A stretch of DNA of 64,000 nt from Choristoneura fumiferana (GCF_025370935.1 NC_133486.1:8362935-8426934), one strand, 5' to 3'. Counted from the stretch's first letter, positions 43,853 through 56,014 are shown. Program-made: numbers and translations. The notes: generated from the letters alone by a model not told the origin.

Positions 43853-44052
43853 TACAAATCAACGCACGTAAAAAGAGCTCCTGGCGATAACCTGCGCAGT
43901 GAGCGAAATATGGACCAAATTGGCGGCGGAGCAGTGGGGGACTGTCGCGCCGGGGCGCGCGGCTGTCACGCCATTGGCTTGTTAGTTGACAGATGCGCAA
44001 ACGTACCCCCCTACTAGCCACCCAGAGTTCTTTTTACGTGCGTTGACTTGTA
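43853..44052. repeat. 200-bp foldback with 30-bp arms
   Basis: TACAAATCAACGCACGTAAA, AAGAGCTCCTGG at the left is inverted as CCCAGAGTTCTTTTTACGTG, CGTTGACTTGTA at the right. The interior is GC-rich. Confidence 0.75.
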
Positions 44053-45470
44053 CAATGCGTGAATTGGATTAAAGTTGTATGTATTAAAAATTTAAATGAC
44101 TACTATTTATGGCGTGCATTGAGTAGCAGGGTAGGCAGCGCTACTGTGGCGGGGTGGTGGCGCGCTGGTGCAATGCTGGTTTTCTGACAGGTGGAATTTC
44201 GCTAGATGGCGTTAGTATAGTGAGGACCGTTTGACGTTACGTGCCATTCACGAAGACGCGTGATTCTGTCAAAATTAGACATTAATGACATTGTTATAAG
44301 AACCACGGCAGCGTCATCGTAAATAACTCTATATATACATGTAATTTGCTCATTTCGATACACGCCAGTCCCAAAGTTCTCAAACGGACTACACGATACT
44401 AGCGCGCGCAAACTGGCATGTCACAAAAAATCTTCGTTGAAATATTGTAGACGGTGTACTGGTATAAAATATTTGACACATATCCGCGTGCATTCAATAA
44501 AGAGCAACAAAGTTATCTTTACACTGCGCGAAGCCAGAACCAAAATGTTTGCAAAGTAAATTGCCACTATTTACTACCTGTGCGCTTCTTCCACCGGAAC
44601 AAGTATATTTGTAGCACTAAGATGCCAAATTACATGTCAATGACACAATTTCGTCACTTTTCATAGAAAAATGACGAATTCTTGCCGAATATTTTGTGCA
44701 AATAACGGGCGATGCACGCAAATGTAAAGCGAATTGAGGTGTGAAAATATTTTGGGCTTTTGCAATTTTAACTTTTGACCTTTATTAAGCAGCTAATTGC
44801 GTATTCAAAGTATTTTTTGTGCCTGATTGATAAGACTGAAAAGCTGGAAACGCAAATTTGTCCCTACCTTTAATTCTGATGTTGATTACACGTAGGTAGA
44901 GCTAATATTATGGGAACCTAAATATTATCGTAGTTTTTTAAGTTTTAATGTATTTATTTAAACTAGAATATAACTATAGCTTTTACCCTAGCATATATTA
45001 AGCTACGAACTAGATTTTATGTTTTTTTATGTTTTGCTTAACAAGTAAATACAGGTAGGTAAATTGGTGGCTCAGTGAGTTCCCGAGTTTGATTTCTACG
45101 CCATCGCCATGTTTCCACCATATTCAAGAATAACAAAATTTACATACATAATTTGAATCTCCAAATAAACATATAATTCGAATCGAATCGAACCTTCTCA
45201 CAATTTTTTACGAGAATTGATTGAGAATATACAACCTGTACCTAGAGGAGAACATACGGCCGGATGCGCGAAAGCATTTTTGTCCAAGTTGAAACGGAGA
45301 CACGTCTCGCCATAAATCGTCTCGTCATAAATTGATTCAGCTGGGTAAGTTTAACGGAATAGGCGTGTCATTTTTTTTCTAGAATTCTTTTTCAGGCACA
45401 TTGTTTTAGTGTACATAAAATACATGAAATTAACAGTTTACAAGAAAACTAACCTAAGATATCTTAAATA
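44053..45470. other. Intergenic sequence, nothing recognised
   Basis: No coding, RNA or clear repeat signal. Confidence 0.35.
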
Positions 45471-45477
45471 AATCCAT

Positions 45478-45885
45478 ACTTATATGTGTGTTTGTATGTA
45501 TGTTCGTCTTTCACGTCGAAACGGAGCGACAGATCGACGTGATTTTTGGCATAGAGATAGATTATGGGCCAGAGAGTGACATAGGCTACTTTTTATCCCG
45601 GAAAAATGCACAGTTCCAGAGGAAACAGCGCGCGATAACCGATAGCCTATGTCACTCTCGGGCCCATTCTCATTGCCATTTTCCATTTTTTCCATTTCCA
45701 TTCCATTCCATTCCAATCCATTTCATTCCATTTTTCATTCCGTTTTTCCATTATTTTCCATTTTTTTTTCATTTGCCATTTTTGCCATTCTCAATGCCAA
45801 AAATCACGTCGATCCGTCGCTCCGTACGGCGTGAAAGACGGACAAACACACAAACATACAAACACACTTTCGCATTTATAATATT
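45478..45885. repeat. Foldback with (CCATT)n interior
   Basis: Outer arms CGTCTTTCACGTCGAAACGG, GCGACAGATCGACGTGATTT and their inverted counterparts at 45800-45840; inner arms around TGACATAGGCTACTTTTTAT / CGATAGCCTATGTCACTCTC. The right side holds an imperfect CCATT microsatellite at 45674-45785. Confidence 0.75.
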
Positions 45886-47360
45886 ATAGCATAGTATAGT
45901 ATGGATTCGTAGGTAAACATGTTATTATAACAACCAAAAATTATAAAAAGAAAACCCGTCTTTTTAGATCTGCTTGTGGCAGGCTTCCCATGACGCTGGC
46001 CGCATTCGCATTGCCCCTTTGCACCGCAAGTGCGATCCACAGAAGCGTCCACCAACCGGGACGATAGGGCCGTTATAAAATTAAGTATTCATATGTTTTG
46101 CTAAGTCAGTAATTCTACTTGATTTCCAACTCTACACTCATAATTTGTATTTATCAGTTGCATTTCGACGTTTGTAGAAAAATATATAATCCGAATTATA
46201 AAAAACCTCGCCATATTGCGGAAAACCAATAAAACTAGTTTCTTGCACTGGTAACACTAAATTGAAATGTCATCTGTCTATGCTGTCAAAGGTTAACGTT
46301 GTTTGCGCATGCTATTTTAAAGTGTTATTTTGTGTTTTTGTGCGTTAAAATGCCGAAGATTATCCATAAACTTGGAAGAAAAATAATTCAGAATGTATAA
46401 AAGTATTTTTCATAGAAAAAGTACGGGGAATTAGAAAATATTCCTTCAAATAACATCAATGACACCGTTTCAATATGACTGGTAGGTATCGTATAGTAGC
46501 TAAGTGTAAAGAATGTTGCAATATAAAACGTAGAAGTGCGGCCCTCGCGTCAGGTTTTTTATATTCCTGGTCAGCCTTTACTGACCGTTTTGCTGTCAGT
46601 TTATTTTTTTTCTAATCTAAATACTATGCTACCTCACTTAAACAATTTAATTGGCACATGTTACATTCCTAAATTTTAGACTGGGCACAGTAAAAAAGGG
46701 ATTTAAAAACACAAACACAACCTGATTTAAAACATAGTGTAATCGATTCTACTGTCGATCCTGAGCTGTCTACTTTCTGGTTTTCAGTTATTTAATGAAC
46801 ACCTTGTATACCTATTTAGAGCATGAACAACCGGCCCTTATGGCGTGAGCATGATGCGGCTGGACGGTTTCTAACAACAAGTAAATGTCAGGCCGTTGAT
46901 TATACTCACATTTACGAGTAGGTATATATCATCTCGAGCCCATCCGGCTGCAAGGGTCACGGCCGCGCTGATTGATTTAAAGTTTATCTATAAAACAACG
47001 GCTTTGATAAGGTTAGCCCACTCAATGGGAAATTAAAAATTTATTAGTAATGTTCTGTCAATTTTATGAGTAACCTTGGTTGTCGTGTGAACCTCCGAGA
47101 CTTTTTTATGGAATAGCGGGAAAGCTAGCAAACGGCTTGCCTGATGGTAAGCGATTACCGTTGCCCATGGACACCTGCAGTACCAGAAGAGTCACAAGTG
47201 CGTTGCCGGCCTTTTAAGTAGGGGTACGCTCTATTTTCACTTTAGCTTCATGCAGCATTGGTGACTCAAGAGTTGGATATGGTGTTTAGAAAATTAATGT
47301 TTATCGCGTTTCAATTTCAACTTTTTTATTTTCTGGCGACAGTTTGCTTTAAAAGCTCTT
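45886..47360. other. Intergenic sequence, nothing recognised
   Basis: A short frame at 46350-46399 (MPKIIHKLGRKIIQNV) has no known match. No other signal. Confidence 0.35.
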
Positions 47361-47362
47361 GG

Positions 47363-47505
47363 TGGCCTAGTTGTTTCACCTGTGGCCTGTCAAGTAGAGG
47401 ATCATGGGTTCGGACCCGGGCTCACACCTCCGGAAACCGATCTCATCGGGCAATTTAAAGGTGTGCGCGGTTTCGTTCTTGGAGGCAATGCGGCCAGTGG
47501 AACTC
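47363..47505 (+). repeat. tRNA-derived SINE
   Basis: TTGGTGGCCTAGTTGTTTCA resembles a Pol III box A and GGGTTCGGACCCGGGCT box B. The body, with ACACCTCCGGAAACCG and GCAATGCGGCCAGTGGAAC, follows. Confidence 0.65.
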
Positions 47506-47508
47506 TAA

Positions 47509-47896
47509 TGAACTAAAACAATTACATTGCTCACCCGTGACTTTATAATAGCTACGTTATAAATGTGTGTTCATGCAGTTCCTCCATCTCCACACTGTAA
47601 GAACACACACATATCACACAAACCCGTCTATCACCACCACCACACTACACTGCCGTGTTTCGAACTCATGTTCACCATACTATACGGTATAGCATGGCGA
47701 ACGGTAGTGTTGCTCTGAAGATGAGCTCTGGTTGAGTTCAAAACTCGTCAGTGTATTGTGTTGGTGATAGATGGGTTTATTTGATTTGTGTTTGTTCTTA
47801 CACTGTGGAGGTGGAGGAACTGCATGAACATACATTTCTTGCATAAACGTAGCTATCATAAGGTTGCGGGTGAGCAAAGTAATTGTTTAAGTTCAT
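47509..47896. repeat. Palindromic element (family P1), 388 bp
   Basis: TGAACTAAAACAATTACATT on the left is inverted at AAAGTAATTGTTTAAGTTCA on the right, with the shared GTTCCTCCATCTCCACACTG / GTGGAGGTGGAGGAACTGC blocks between. Confidence 0.8.
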
Positions 47897-47993
47897 TGTT
47901 ATGTACGTTCGCAAAGTAATGCCTGATTCAATAAATTATTCAATGGAACTCTGACAGATTTGTTTTTTTTATGTATCTTTGGACTAGGTTCTA

Positions 47994-48754
47994 TACGCAG
48001 GCTGTATGAGAAGTCCTTTTAAAAAACTATTTTAAAAACCTTTTAAAAAAAATGGCTTTAACACTATTTTAATACGTTTTTATGAAGGGTTGTAGTGCTG
48101 CCAATATAAAATCTAATCTTGATTCTGTTCATGGTACCACTGTAGACTAATAATAACTGGATAAATGATTTTAAACGTGGCTGCTCGAAGCACATCTGAT
48201 GCTCCACACTGGTCGCCTAATCGAAGTCACTACTGAGGATGCTGTAGAAAAAGTCCATAATATCGTTCTTGACGACTGCCAGTAGGTACGTGAAATAGCT
48301 GAGAACATAGGCATCTCCACTGAGGATCGTTTTAACGCGGAATTGTTGGAAAAACGGGCAAAATTGCCCCCATAAGAAAATCCTCTTTCATCAAGACAAT
48401 GCTCCACGCACGCACACCTCATATTATTGCAATGGCTTAAATCCAGGAGTTGGGCTTCGAGCTAGTGCCACATGCTTCGTATTCACCGGACCTAGGTTTG
48501 TGTGATTTTTTTCTACTCCCAGACTTAAAAAGATGGCTCGGAGGACAACAATTTTTGACAAATGAGGACTGCCTCGCAGGCTTGAACGACTATTTTGCAG
48601 ACCTCGAGAAATGTACTTTTGGAGGGGATAAAAAATTGTAAACTCGCTGGAACAAGGGTTTGGCCAGGAGACTATGTTGAAAAATAAATTTGATTTGTAC
48701 AAAAAAAATTTTTTTTTCTGACTTTTTAAAAGGACTTCTCAAACAACCCTCGTA
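47994..48754 (+). mobile_element. Mariner element, internally deleted and broken
   Basis: TA duplication at 47994-47995 and 48753-48754. The inverted ends read CGCAGGCTGTATGAGAAGTC on the left and CGAGGGTTGTTTGAGAAGTC on the right. The frame includes ILFHQDNAPRTHTS with the second catalytic Asp, then in another frame QELGFELVPHASYSPDLGLC and DFFLLPDLKRWLGGQQF, so the YSPDL mariner signature is present. A frameshift and stop separate the two, and most of the N-terminal half is missing. Confidence 0.85.
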
Positions 48755-48846
48755 CTTATTCCCATGTCATTCGCGATGACGTAGGCACAATCTTCAGATA
48801 CAATACAAATAAATCGAGCAGACTTTACCCGTCCGTTGCTTTGCGG

Positions 48847-48983
48847 AGTTTAGACTTGCAAGAAAAATCGTGCAAAATGCATTACACTGCGAGGCCGTAA
48901 AGCCAACGAGTTTGTAGTGATCAATCGAGCGCCACAATGTAGTAATGCATGCAAGTTGCACGGTTTTCTTTAAAGTCTAAACT
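48847..48983. repeat. Foldback with about 44-bp arms
   Basis: GAGTTTAGACTTGCAAGAAA, AATCGTGCA, AATGCATTACACTG on the left correspond to the inverted CAATGTAGTAATGCATGCAA, GTTGCACGGTTTTC, AAAGTCTAAACTC on the right. Confidence 0.7.
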
Positions 48984-49630
48984 CGACTTAACGCGCTGAT
49001 GTTCGCGATCGCATTGTCCATCTCTTTCTACTCGCCTTACACCGTATAGGTAACAAGAAAGAAGCGGTGAAACGATTGTGATTCCAGTGTGTTTAACAAT
49101 AAGGCCGCTGGCAGTTGAATTGGAATTGCCCAGTGCAATTTACAAAAAAATAACAAAACTAGGCAATTTTTTTAAGTTCAAGTTGATTAGACGAGTACTT
49201 CGGTAAGGGCATCGCTAATCAGACTTAAAGTTCAAGTTTGGATAAGGTAGTTAACCGTGTAATGGGCACAAAAAGCGTGTCGTGGAATTATTTGGTAACG
49301 TTCTTGGGATAACGATGTTTCTGCGTGTGTTTTACGTGTAAATGTTTGGATTATAATCGTGTGCAATTAAGGTATTTAAAAATGATCGTTTTTACTAAGT
49401 TTTTCATGGTTCTTTAGTCCTAAGTTTTATATTGACTTAGTTTCATTTATTTATTGATAAAAACGTTTAGGTACATGACGTTACAGTAATAGCCAATTCG
49501 TCATGAACCTTGGAGTAATAATGAAAGATTATCGTTTCAACGAATAGACACTAACAGGTAACTAACAAATTATATTCGGACAGTAGAACACCTTTCTTCC
49601 TCGTCATTCGTCATCTTTTCGTTTGTTTTG
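48984..49630. other. Intergenic sequence, nothing recognised
   Basis: No signal. Confidence 0.35.
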
Positions 49631-49636
49631 TCATTA

Positions 49637-49721
49637 GCCGGTGAAATTACTGGCACTTGAGGTATCTAATCGTAGGCCTCTAGGTTGGCAACGCATCTGC
49701 AATACCCCTGGTGTGCATTCA
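49637..49721 (+). repeat. SINE piece (family S2)
   Basis: GCCGGTGAAATTACTGGCAC, GGTATCTAATCGTAGGCC and GGTTGGCAACGCATCTGC match the 32496-32770 copy. Confidence 0.7.
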
Positions 49722-49761
49722 GTACAAACTGCCGCCCATCGCCACGCAAACAAGTTGCACT

Positions 49762-49870
49762 CAGGGAGGCTACTACGAAATTTACCGTCCCTCTCACTCA
49801 CGAATTAAATAAAACAAGCGTCAGCGGGACGGTACGATACGAACTTCGATTTTCTTATTTCGGAGTAGCC
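49762..49870. repeat. Palindromic MITE (family P2), decayed copy
   Basis: GGCTACTACGAAATTTACCG on the left, GATACGAACTTCGATTTTC and GGAGTAGCC on the right. Confidence 0.65.
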
Positions 49871-50786
49871 ACCACAGGCGTCGATTATTATGTCCGCCTG
49901 TCTGTCCAGTATGTTAGTACTAAATAATTGTAATATGAAAATTAGACGAGACGGCTCAAAAAAGGTAGGAAGCGCCCCGTTTTGGCTTTCCACTTCAAGT
50001 TGAAGACCAAACATATTATTATATTGCACTAGTGTGTTTGGCGCAATATACAATGAAGAGCAAAAGCAAACGGTCGATTTGTACGGAGAGCTCCGTTTAG
50101 TTGTGATCTAGTATTGGCAAGGAAAATTATATCGATGCCAGCAATTCGGCGTTGCTTTTTACTACCTTCTAAATACTCCAGCGCGCGTATGTACACACAC
50201 CGCAACGCTGACAATTAGTGTCAAAAACAAATGACTATCGCAACTCAGTTGTCAATAGGTAATCGACGATAAAAAAGTTGCGAAAGAGCTAAGGTTCAGA
50301 CTTAAGACAAAGCTCTCATTTCGTTTGACCTAGAGGTCATAGACATACGCGGAGAGCAGTGAAGTAGGTACAGTCAAGTGTTAAAACATGAACTTATTCA
50401 AGGTTTCAATAATAAGTACCACAGACTCTTATTCCGACGCAATAAGGCCGTAGTAACATATTTTTGAGTGGTTCGAATAGATACTTATTTTTGCACTTTA
50501 TGTAATTTGCGAATTAGCGAATAAACGTTTCTATTCTATTCTATTCTATTTCACTTGAATGTACACTTGCTATAAAAATACACTAGCCCTTGAGAAGATT
50601 GTGACATTTGTTTTATAAGTTTTTTTTTAAATGCAAATTGTGTGTGTTGTCTTCGAATCTTGTAAGTCTAATCTGGTAATCAAATTGACTTGAAATTGTG
50701 TAAAGTTTCTAAAGTACTTAAATTATTACAAGTTTTTAGGCATTTAATTAACTTGCCTTGTTTGATTGTTGTTGGTGGGTCAAATT
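49871..50786. other. Intergenic sequence with a TTCTA microsatellite
   Basis: TTCTATTCTATTCTATTCTA at about 50528 is the only clear repeat. Confidence 0.4.
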
Positions 50787-51672
50787 TGGAGGTCCAGATC
50801 AATGAACTAAAAGAATTTCTTTGCTCACTCGCGACCTTATGATAGCTAAGTTTATGCAAGATATGCGTGTTCAAGAAGTTCCTCCACCTCCACACTGTAA
50901 GAACACACACAAATCACACAAACCCATCTATCACCACCACACTACACTGACGTTTTCGAACTCAACCAGAGATCATCTTCAGAGCAACACAACCGTACAC
51001 CATGCTACCAGATGTTAGACTTACAAACCACAACAAACGTTTTCATTTGGTCACTATAACTCCCTCGGTAAATTTTGAATTTGACTTTTGTAATAAAATT
51101 GCAAAATCCAAAAAGTTCAACGACGCAACGGTAAGGTGACCCGGGGCTATTGTAGCTGGGGGATATTGTATCTGAGTCGTCTGATGGCGTCCTTACGACG
51201 CCATGTTCGCCATGTTCATGTGTGTTGTGTGAAGACAGTCTTCTGGCGAACACAACGTAAAATGGCCGAGAAGAACATGGCGTCGTAAGGACGCCATCAG
51301 ACGGCTCAGATACAATATCCCCCAGCTACAATAGCCCCGGGTCACCTTAAATAAATAAAATTCAAGGTCAAAAAATATAGGTGGGTACTTAGGGAGTTAC
51401 AGTGACAAATGAAAAGGTTTGTTGTGGTTTGTTAGTCTAACATCTGGTAGCATGGTGTAAGGTTGTGTTGCTCTGACGATGAGCTCTGGTTGAGTTCGAA
51501 ACGCATCAGTGGATTGTGGTGGTGGTGATAGATGGGTTATTGTGATTTGTGCGTGTTCTTACAGTGTGGAGGTGGAGGAACTGCACGAACATACATTTCT
51601 TGCATAAACGTAGCTATCATAAGGTTGCGGGTGAGCAAAGTAATTGTTTAAGTTCATTGTTATGGACCTCCG
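50787..51672. mobile_element. 886-bp palindrome (family P1) with a second foldback (P3) nested at its centre
   Basis: The outer left arm starts GGAGGTCCAGATCAATGAAC and the right arm ends GTTCATTGTTATGGACCTCC. Inner blocks (GTTCCTCCACCTCCACACTG; CATGCTACCAGATGTTAGAC) are all inverted on the right. Near the centre, 51132-51349 is a separate foldback with AAGGTGACCCGGGGCTATTG ends. Confidence 0.85.
51132..51349. repeat. Foldback MITE (family P3), nested copy
   Basis: Same arms as 30813-31032. The two arms are almost perfect complements, including GTCTGATGGCGTCCTTACGA near the loop. Confidence 0.85.
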
Positions 51673-52895
51673 CAAAGTAATGCCTGATTCAATAAATTAA
51701 TAAAGTGGTAAAAATTAAAAAACCATTACAGAAAACCGCATCTAAATCAGTCCAACCGTTCTGGAGATAAATGGGAACATTCGTTTGCGCACAAACAAAC
51801 AAACAACCTCTTACCCTAAACGCATATACCTTCTCCGTTACGTCGTGGGAGAAAAGATTACCACGTGTACTTAAAACCCGCCTAACCATTAGTCAGGTTA
51901 AGTGCACCACGTATGAAATACAAAATCGGCAATGGTTATTAGTAAAATGGATGTTCTGTGCCGCATATCCATTTATCAGCACTCAAATCTATACGTAACA
52001 AAACAATGATTCGTGATACCATATTGCCAGGGATCACGACAAAATATGAACTCACAATCCTCACACTCCGATGACCTTATGTGACCTCTTGACCTGATGT
52101 CGATAGGACATGATTTGGGCGGGTTTTAGATCTAACACTGTTACCTAATGCAGTGCAGATATGTTTCGGTCTAAGAAGGAGTCCATTTTCGGCTGTTAAC
52201 AAAAACTAGTAAATCGGCCAATCTTGCATGTCATATGGAAAGAAAAAGAAAAAAAAAATACTGAAACCACAATCCATTTACCCTGCTCCTTTTCTACCAG
52301 TAAGTATGTATTAATGTAGAAGTTTCACCGGGTTATAGTCGCGCGAGCCGAGCGAGGCGGGCGCAAGGGCGCGTGTTACAGCAGTCGCTGAATCTGCGTT
52401 TCATCAATTTGCTCGTCAATAACGTAATTATGCCCTAAAGACAATTCGAGTTCCCGCGGAAATTAAGAACGTATAGTTATCCGGGTCGATTATATTTAAA
52501 ATTAGTAAGTATGTCATTAATAGTAGAGGTTGCCCACCAAGCAAAAAGTTATTTCTTTAATACACGAGTGCGATTTTGGAGCCCGAGACTCAGCGAGGGC
52601 TTTAAAAAGCACCAGGGCAATATAAACTACTTAATCGAGTGTGCATAATCTGCTTTTCTTTCAAATATTACAGGAAAAGTAGACGAAAAAAAAACTCATG
52701 CTGAACAATTAATAGGAAAGAAATGTCATTAGCATGCGATGATTACTTTTTTGTAAGTTAAGATTCACACTCTCAAAAAATGCCCACGGAAAAATCCGCA
52801 AGGCCAACGCCAATTTGTTTTCTTTTTTTAAATTTCTTACTATTTTGGCAGAGTTAGTCGCAAATATTTTTACCCGCGATCGCGATTTATCGCGC
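51673..52895. other. Intergenic sequence, nothing recognised
   Basis: Common repeat pieces may be present at 51720-52010 (AATCAGTCCAACCGTTCTGG). No gene. Confidence 0.35.
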
Positions 52896-52979
52896 CAGCA
52901 TACTACGAAACTCAAAACTCGAAGTTCGTGTAGTGCGTCCCTCTGACTCTTATTACTATTTAATTACAAGAGCGAGAGG
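52896..52979. repeat. Left part of a P2 palindromic MITE, cut by the gap
   Basis: ACTACGAAACTC, CTCGAAGTTCGTGTAGTGCG and TCCCTCTGACTC are followed by the start of the inverted arm (AGAGCGAGAGG) before the N run. Confidence 0.75.
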
Positions 52980-53079
52980 NNNNNNNNNNNNNNNNNNNNN
53001 NNNNNNNNNNNNNNNNNNNNNNNNNNNNNNNNNNNNNNNNNNNNNNNNNNNNNNNNNNNNNNNNNNNNNNNNNNNNNNN
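52980..53079. other. Assembly gap of 100 N
   Basis: Exactly 100 N, the usual placeholder for a gap of unknown size. Confidence 0.99.
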
Positions 53080-53290
53080 ATTCTTGTGGTATTTAGTGAT
53101 TAATGCAGTTACGTTTTATTTGTTTTTCAGTAAAGAGATTATGTGGAAGGATTTTGATTATGCACAGAGAATTATTTGGTAAATTAGAGTTTAAGGGTCT
53201 ACGCTAGCTGCCCCTTGCCCGGAGCGGGTGGCCGCCTGTTGAACAACAGTATGAGCAGCGCTAACTGCGCGCGTCGCGTGCATGGGATTG

Positions 53291-53420
53291 TACAGTCACC
53301 ATCACCAATATCTGACACAAGCGTGCATAAATATCTGATACAACTCTGTTTCTAGGGCCGGTAAGACGTCGGATATTTTTGCACGCTCCGCTGTGGCAGA
53401 TATTTATGCAGGTGACTGTA
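53291..53420. repeat. Foldback MITE with TACAGTCACC ends (family P4), copy 1
   Basis: TACAGTCACC at the left, GGTGACTGTA at the right, and paired ATATCTGACAC / GATATTTATGCA-type inner blocks. The second copy is 55034-55168, with the interior in the opposite orientation. Confidence 0.8.
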
Positions 53421-53654
53421 CCTCCCGCCCGCAGGTATGCTAGCTAAATTTCAAAAAAGATGGTATTTGCTGATCACTGGAAGTTCCTGGTGATAAACAC
53501 GTCATGGAATCTTGGCAAGCCCTCTTAGTCAGAGAGGAGGCCTACACCCAGTCATAGGATACCCTACTTAATAATTATAAATGCGAAAGTTCGTATATGT
53601 TTGTTACCCTTTAACTTAATGGCTGAACTATGAAATTTTGTGTGCAGGTAACTA

Positions 53655-53789
53655 TAGTCTGTCAAAAAAGAGTAGAAATTAAAAAGTGGCAACACTGTAG
53701 TGTCCTCTCTTTTTGGTTTGACAGGGTTTGAAAGGGATAACACTACAGTGTTGCCACTTCTTAATTTCTACTCTTTTTTTGACAGACTA
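53655..53789. repeat. Foldback MITE with TAGTCTGTCAAA ends
   Basis: Arms AGTCTGTCAAAAAAGAGTAG, AGTGGCAACACTGTAGTG are nearly perfectly inverted on the right, with a flanking TA on each side. Confidence 0.8.
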
Positions 53790-53949
53790 GATCTCTTGAA
53801 TAACACAGGCAACTGTTTTTCCTAATATTTCTGATGGCTATCGGAATAAACAGTTGGTATCCAACCGCTGCCTGAATTATTCCAATTTAATTTTAAAGCA
53901 CATTGTTTAATCTAAATGTACTTGAGAATAATAATGTTTTCAGTGATGC

Positions 53950-54198
53950 CAAATATTAAATGATATTGTAACGGATAACTCACGTCTTAAACCGAGTTTA
54001 GCTCAACCTGTTTCGGGCTATTTCGCTCGCGCGCTCTGTGCGTGTTGCGGCAGCCGCCGAGTCGCGTTCGCGTGCTCCTGAGTAGAAGGGCTATGAAATA
54101 GCCCGTAACATGTCGAGCTAAACTCGGTTTAAGACGCGAGTTATCCGTTACAATATCATTTAATACGAGTGAGTCTCACGGTAGTTTCATGTTCAAAA
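53950..54198. repeat. Complete foldback repeat (same family as 6391-6738)
   Basis: TAAATGATATTGTAACGGAT, AACTCACGTCTTAAACCGAG on the left is inverted at 54110-54165. The shared GAGTCTCACGGTAGTTTCAT flank follows at 54171. Confidence 0.8.
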
Positions 54199-54263
54199 GA
54201 TGCCAAATATGTTTAATTTTATTTTTTTATTGAAGTATTAATCGAATAGTTTCTATTAATATT

Positions 54264-54470
54264 ATCCCATCAAATCATAAATGTGAATGAGAGCCAAGTT
54301 CAATATTATGATATATGCCTTGATTGTTGATTTTAATGACTGAACTGACCATTGAACTTGGCACTTGGCACGCATTTAGATCTCACTTCTTTTGTTGTTA
54401 AATCAACAATCAAGGCATATATCATAATATTGAACTTGGCTCTTATTTCACATTTATGATTTGATGGGAT
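54264..54470. repeat. 207-bp foldback with long arms
   Basis: ATCCCATCAAATCATAAATG, GAGCCAAGTTCAATATTATG and ATATATGCCTTGATTGTTGA on the left are all inverted in order on the right. Confidence 0.85.
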
Positions 54471-55033
54471 ATCATTACTATTTGTACAGAAATAATTTAA
54501 TTTAAAAATTATAATAAAATTATAATAATGTACTAGTTTGTGATTTATTTATTTTTATTGACCCAACTACCTATCTGGCAGCCAAATTTGAACTTTCTAG
54601 GTCATCTGGAAATGGGTTAGAATTTTGATCTATAGGTGAGTCAGTGATAAAAATGACGATTTTGGATGTTAATATCTAAATAACCGTTTGAGGTGTGTTT
54701 ATGAAATTAGAAGCACATAATGTATCTCACAAGTCTTAATAAATGAGACAAATTTGACACGTTTATGTAAAATAGTTTTTGAGTTATGAGGGGGTCAAAA
54801 GTGGCTCCAAATGGTTCGTGTAAAATTACACGCGGTGCTGCTCGCCAGTTCCGTTAGCTTGAACTTGGCTTGACACTCTACCGCGTGTCTAGATTCTCTT
54901 TACTCCTCAGTTAAATTATCAGAAATAATGGACACTTATTTTTTGATTTATCCGTATAGTCCCTTTGCTGAGAGTTCATAAATATCACAAACTGTATGAC
55001 GGGCGTTGCTTAACCCCACGTTGAGTTTCGTGG

Positions 55034-55168
55034 TACAGTCACCAGCATTCATATCTGCCACAGCGGAGCGTGCAAAAATATCTGACACGTCCTTCCGGCC
55101 CTAGAAATAGAGTCGTATCAGATATTTATGCACGCTTGTTGTGTCAGATGTTGGTGCTGGTGACTGTA
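55034..55168. repeat. Foldback MITE (family P4), copy 2
   Basis: TACAGTCACC and GGTGACTGTA ends. The interior GCGGAGCGTGCAAAAATATC is the reverse complement of the matching part in copy 1. Confidence 0.8.
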
Positions 55169-55290
55169 CGAGGCACGCAGTTGTTGACAAGCGTCGGCGG
55201 GCGAGCGGACACGGCGGCTATATTGCTATTCCGTTCTGAAATACGCTTCGTGTGTGTCTTTTGGGTGTTTGCGTGTTGTTTTCTGTTCTA

Positions 55291-55840
55291 AGGGACCGTT
55301 CAAGTATTACGTAACGCAATTTTGGGGGAGGGAGTCATTCTAAAACGTTACGATGCGTTACAGCAGGGCTACTACGAAACTCGAAGTTCGTGTCGTGCGG
55401 TCCCTCTGACCTGATACTTATACTATTTAATACGAGAGCGAGAGGGACGATACGGTACGAATACGAACTTCGAGTTTCGTAGTAGCCCTGCAGGGGCGGG
55501 AGGGTGGTATTCAAACAACGCGTTACGTCATAGTTTTTTAGTAACAAGTACATACTGTAATGTCCTCAAAAGTGGGAAATTCGCATCATCAGTTGTTTAT
55601 AGGCCAGGAACAATTGTTCTTGGCCTATAAATGCTCTCATGCCGAGTTGCCAGGTTGACTGTGCCCAAAAAATGCCAACTTAATTCGGAAAACGGCAAAA
55701 GAAAAGCTAAAAAAAAAAAAAAGTAATGGTGTTACGTAACATTTATGGGGGGGAGTGCAGAAAAATGTTAGGGCGCGTTACATGGGGGTTGGGGCAAAAA
55801 TCTCCAAAAAATTGCGTTTACGTATTACTTGAACGGCCCT
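55291..55840. mobile_element. Foldback element with AGGGACCGTTCAAGTATTAC ends, hosting a nested P2 MITE
   Basis: The left arm AGGGACCGTTCAAGTATTAC, GTAACGCAATTTTGG is inverted on the right (AATTGCGTTTACGTATTACT, TGAACGGCCCT). A P2 palindrome sits inside at 55364-55491. Confidence 0.75.
55364..55491. repeat. Palindromic MITE (family P2), nested copy
   Basis: CAGGGCTACTACGAAACTCG at the left and CGAGTTTCGTAGTAGCCCTG at the right are perfect complements. Confidence 0.88.
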
Positions 55841-55874
55841 CAGGCAAAATATCGCTGTCGAAAAACCTTCATTT

Positions 55875-56014
55875 AGGGGTTTCACCATCCATTGGTTAGT
55901 GTTAACTGACGGTTAAATGTGATGCCGTCTCCGTCTGTTCGAACAAAGCAAATAGAGACGGCGTCACATTTAACCGTCAGTTAACACTAATCAATGGATG
56001 GTGAAAGAGCCCCT
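55875..56014. repeat. 140-bp foldback MITE
   Basis: AGGGGTTTCACCATCCATTG, GTTAACTGACGGTTAAATGT on the left are inverted on the right (ACATTTAACCGTCAGTTAAC, CAATGGATGGTGAAAGAGCC). Confidence 0.85.
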
